A program made the position numbers and the translations under genes. 7,188 nucleotides of DNA from Rhodobacterales bacterium CG2_30_65_12 (GTDB lineage Bacteria; Pseudomonadota; Alphaproteobacteria; Rhodobacterales; Rhodobacteraceae): assembly GCA_001873585.1 (NCBI GenBank), contig MNZL01000038.1, forward strand, positions 1 through 7,188, in the 5' to 3' direction. The first letter of the stretch is position 1, and each line of letters opens with the position of its first letter. This document shows, in pieces, positions 5,482 to 7,188 of the stretch. Under the pieces are notes generated by a model. The model searched no databases. It was not told the origin of the DNA and saw only the letters and a program-made list of their open reading frames with translations.

Positions 5482-5805
5482 ATGAAACCCGGTCTCGATC
5501 TCGTCTTCGCCGCCCTCGCCGACCCAACCAGGCGCGCGATCCTGATCCTTCTGCTCGAAGACGACATGGCGGTGACGGATGTGGCCGAGCCGTTCGAGAT
5601 CTCACTCGCGGCGATCTCCAAGCACCTCGCCACCCTCACCCGCGCCGGGCTGATCAGCCAGGAAAAGCGCGGCCGGGTGAAGTGGTGCAAACTCGAGCCC
5701 GACGCGCTGGCAGAGGCAAGCCTGTGGATGCAGGCGTTTGGCCAGTTCGAGGTGGTGGACCTTGACGCCTTCGAGCGATTTCTGGAGCGCGAGTTGGACC
5801 AATAG
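5482..5805 (+). CDS. ArsR-family winged-helix transcriptional repressor
   Basis: The 107-residue protein is a small dimeric winged helix-turn-helix regulator. It opens with LDLVFAALADPTRRAIL (residues 5-21), the hallmark of the ArsR branch that often represses genes for AHSA1/SRPBCC-type proteins. The DNA-binding motif is at about 31-57 (VTDVAEPFEISLAAISKHLATL), and the wing is at 58-72 (ISQEKRGRVKWCKL). Only one cysteine (Cys69) is present and there is no CxC metal motif, so metal sensing is unlikely. I chose ATG 5482 because family homology begins at once; an upstream start at 5389 would add 31 unlike residues and span the palindrome. The ribosome binding site is poor. No SRPBCC gene follows, so its target is not evident beyond probable self-regulation. 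Confidence 0.85.
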   Translation: MKPGLDLVFAALADPTRRAILILLLEDDMAVTDVAEPFEISLAAISKHLATLTRAGLISQEKRGRVKWCKLEPDALAEASLWMQAFGQFEVVDLDAFERFLERELDQ

Positions 5806-5907
5806 CGGCCGCGCCGGGCGGTGCCGGCGGCCCGAGTCTACCTCGCGCGCGATCACTTGCGCGTGCACCCCCTCGCGGGGCGGGCCGTCGCCTGTCATAC
5901 TACACAA
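5806..5907. other. GC-rich spacer after arsR
   Basis: This 102-base gap holds an imperfect GC-rich inverted repeat at about 5807-5832 (ggccgcgccgg against ccggcggcc) directly after the arsR stop. There is a small cccctcgcgggg hairpin near 5869-5880. Neither is followed by a T run, so a terminator is possible but not clear. No good promoter for the next gene could be picked out. Confidence 0.3.
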
Positions 5908-6237
5908 ATGCGGTTTGCGTTCATCTTCGCCCTCTTGCCCCTCCCGGCCTTCGCTGACGCGCCGGTGGTGGAAGACGCATGGGCCGAGGGCCGTAGCGTG
6001 CATGTAAGCCTCAGCCACCCCGATTCCGGCTGGGCGCATTATGCCGACGGCTGGGAGGTGCTCGACGCAGCGGGTAACCGCCTTGGGCTGCGCGTGCTCG
6101 CTCATCCGCATGAGGCCGAACAGCCCTTCACCCGCAGCCTGACGCTGGACCGGATGCCCGAAGGGCCGCTTTTCATCCGCGCCCGCTGCCTTGTTGATGG
6201 CTGGAACGCGGGCCTGAGCCCGGTGCGGCGCGAGTAA
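5908..6237 (+). CDS. Small exported protein of unknown function
   Basis: The 109-residue product begins with MRFAFIFALLPLPAFA, a typical short Sec signal peptide with likely cleavage after AFA (residue 16), so the mature protein of about 93 residues should be periplasmic. The rest is rich in alternating hydrophobic residues and probably forms a beta sandwich: SVHVSLSHPDSGWAHYADGW (30-49), RVLAHPHEAEQPFTRSL (62-78) and GPLFIRARCLVDGW (86-99). Four histidines and a single cysteine are clustered in the conserved-looking blocks, but no metal site can be claimed. It resembles hypothetical proteins I associate with Rhodobacteraceae; I cannot name a family. Start ATG 5908 is set by the signal peptide, since the ribosome binding site is weak. 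Its stop directly abuts the stop of the convergent gene. Confidence 0.75.
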   Translation: MRFAFIFALLPLPAFADAPVVEDAWAEGRSVHVSLSHPDSGWAHYADGWEVLDAAGNRLGLRVLAHPHEAEQPFTRSLTLDRMPEGPLFIRARCLVDGWNAGLSPVRRE

Positions 6238-6837
6238 TCAGCCGGCAAGCTCGTCCGACGGGATCACCGGAAAAAACACGCCCCGCGACCACAGGCCAAA
6301 CCAACGTTTGCCCTGATGCAGTGCATCGCCTCCGAGTTCGACCAGCCGCAAGAAGCTCTTTCGGTCGATCAGCGCTTCGAGACCGTCACGCAGCTCGACA
6401 TAGGGTGCCGGTTCGCCGGTGTCGGCGCTGCGCTCCACCCGAATCGGGTGCTCCGGCCCGGCGACAACGCTATCGCCCAGGTTGGTGGTGAAGGTGAGCG
6501 CCTGCGCTGCGCCAGCCCCTTGCGCCTCGACATCGACCGCCACGAAGGGTGCATCGTCAACACGGATGCGGACCTTTTCGACCGGGGTAACGAGGAAGAA
6601 CGCGTCGCCTTCCCGCTTCAGGATCGAGGCAAAGAGCTTTAACAGTTCTACCCGCGCGATTGGCGTGCCGAGGTAATCCCAGGTGCCATCACGCCTGATA
6701 CGGATGTCAATTTCGCCGCAGAACGGCGGGCTCCACAGATGCACCGGTGCCGGCCCCTTGTTCACCGCCCGGCGCGCCGCTTTGGCCAGGCTGTCAGCGC
6801 TGGGTGCGGGATTTCCGCCGCCTGTCTGTTTTGTCAT
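6238..6837 (-). CDS. DUF1285-family protein
   Basis: A 199-residue soluble protein matching the DUF1285 family, which is of unknown biochemical role. Diagnostic blocks are VHLWSPPFCGEIDIRI (32-47), DGTWDYLGTPIARVELLKLF (50-69), REGDAFFLVTPVEKVRI (75-91), VDDAPFVAVDVE (93-104), FTTNLGDSVVAGPEHPIRV (116-134) and PYVELRDGLEALIDRKSF (145-162). The length is normal and no damage is seen. ATG at 6837 has a modest GAGG ribosome binding site. It is divergent from the moxR gene with only 57 bases between them, a neighbourhood repeated in alphaproteobacteria, where moxR is followed by DUF58 and related membrane proteins. This hints at a shared function in envelope or protein-complex maturation, which is inference. 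Confidence 0.9.
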   Translation of the reverse strand: MTKQTGGGNPAPSADSLAKAARRAVNKGPAPVHLWSPPFCGEIDIRIRRDGTWDYLGTPIARVELLKLFASILKREGDAFFLVTPVEKVRIRVDDAPFVAVDVEAQGAGAAQALTFTTNLGDSVVAGPEHPIRVERSADTGEPAPYVELRDGLEALIDRKSFLRLVELGGDALHQGKRWFGLWSRGVFFPVIPSDELAG

Positions 6838-6894
6838 TTGTGCCTCGCGCCCATCCGCCGTTTAATGCCCCCGACTATGAACAGGAGTTTCGCC

Positions 6895-7188
6895 ATGAAC
6901 AAGCCAGAGGCCCTGGTGGCCGAGATCGAGGCGCTGGGCGAAAAGCTGGCGCGCGCCCGCGAGATGGTGGCGCGCCGGATCATTGGCCAACGCGAGGTGG
7001 TCGACCTCACGCTCTCGGCAATGCTCGCGGGTGGGCATGCGCTGCTGATCGGCCTGCCGGGCTTGGGCAAGACCCGCCTTGTCGATACGCTCGGCACGGT
7101 GATGGGGCTCGACGCGGGCCGTATCCAGTTCACCCCCGACCTGATGCCGGCCGACATTCTTGGCTCGGAAGTGCTCGAAGAAGGCAAG
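6895..7188 (+). CDS. MoxR-type AAA+ ATPase, N-terminal part (cut by window edge)
   Basis: The first 98 codons of a MoxR-family AAA+ ATPase are present. These chaperone-like ATPases help mature or insert cofactors into protein complexes, often with von Willebrand A-domain partners. After a helical N-terminus (VAEIEALGEKLARAREMV) comes RRIIGQREVVDLTLSAMLAGGHALL, then the Walker A loop GLPGLGKT (53-60, Lys59, Thr60) and the MoxR signature RIQFTPDLMPADILGSEVLE. Walker B and the sensors lie beyond the window. ATG 6895 is supported by an AGGAG at 6883-6887, seven bases upstream. An earlier ATG at 6878 is in another frame. The frame is open to the window end. Confidence 0.92.
   Translation, partial: MNKPEALVAEIEALGEKLARAREMVARRIIGQREVVDLTLSAMLAGGHALLIGLPGLGKTRLVDTLGTVMGLDAGRIQFTPDLMPADILGSEVLEEGK

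Noticed and set aside
6834..7187. A minus-strand open frame over the moxR start
   Set aside because: It is serine- and arginine-rich antisense of a clear MoxR ATPase with Walker A and a good ribosome binding site.
1..7188. CRISPR arrays, tRNA or rRNA genes, toxin-antitoxin, phage or defence modules
   Set aside because: No regularly spaced repeats, cloverleaf-like segments or recognisable genes of these kinds were seen on either strand.

Overview
The window is a GC-rich piece of an alphaproteobacterial chromosome, most likely from the Rhodobacteraceae (Rhodobacter/Paracoccus relatives). Three things point there: an F0 ATP synthase operon in the order atpI-atpB-atpE-atpF'-atpF with two different b subunits and no F1 genes beside it; a DUF1285 gene divergent from a moxR-type ATPase; and a Rhodobacteraceae-like UbiU/UbiV pair. 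No complete novel system is visible. The unusual part is a decayed, rearranged stretch at the left end, next to an intact housekeeping operon.

Left end (about 1-2620) is a patchwork of remnants. Bases 1-248 are the 3' end of an IS5-type insertion sequence, with the C-terminus of its transposase. About 80 bp further on, reading leftward, lies an anaerobic ubiquinone-hydroxylation locus. ubiV is an open frame with all four Fe-S cysteines, but it appears to lack about 30 internal residues. ubiU is clearly broken: its start is missing, it has an internal frameshift, and two of the four Fe-S cysteine positions are changed. At about 2130-2147 ubiU is joined head-on to a headless LysR-type regulator fragment (rightward), which itself lacks a normal C-terminus and runs into the ATP synthase terminator. 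The simplest reading is that oxygen-independent ubiquinone synthesis through UbiUV has been lost from this locus.

Middle (2622-5280) is the intact F0 operon on the minus strand, transcribed atpI, atpB, atpE, atpF', atpF and ending in a strong hairpin terminator at 2622-2653. Together the genes encode the membrane proton channel: subunit a, the c-ring subunit, the two peripheral stalk b subunits, and the AtpI assembly factor. A perfect 11-bp hairpin lies between atpE and atpF', where it could give the c subunit more stable mRNA than its neighbours.

Right end (5281-7188). A short divergent region with candidate promoters and a perfect 16-bp palindrome separates atpI from an ArsR-family repressor gene on the plus strand. 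A small exported protein of unknown function follows. Its stop codon directly abuts the stop of the convergent DUF1285 gene. The window closes with the first 98 codons of a MoxR-type AAA+ ATPase, divergent from DUF1285. Apart from the pseudogene and remnant stretches there is no gene-free gap over 300 bases.
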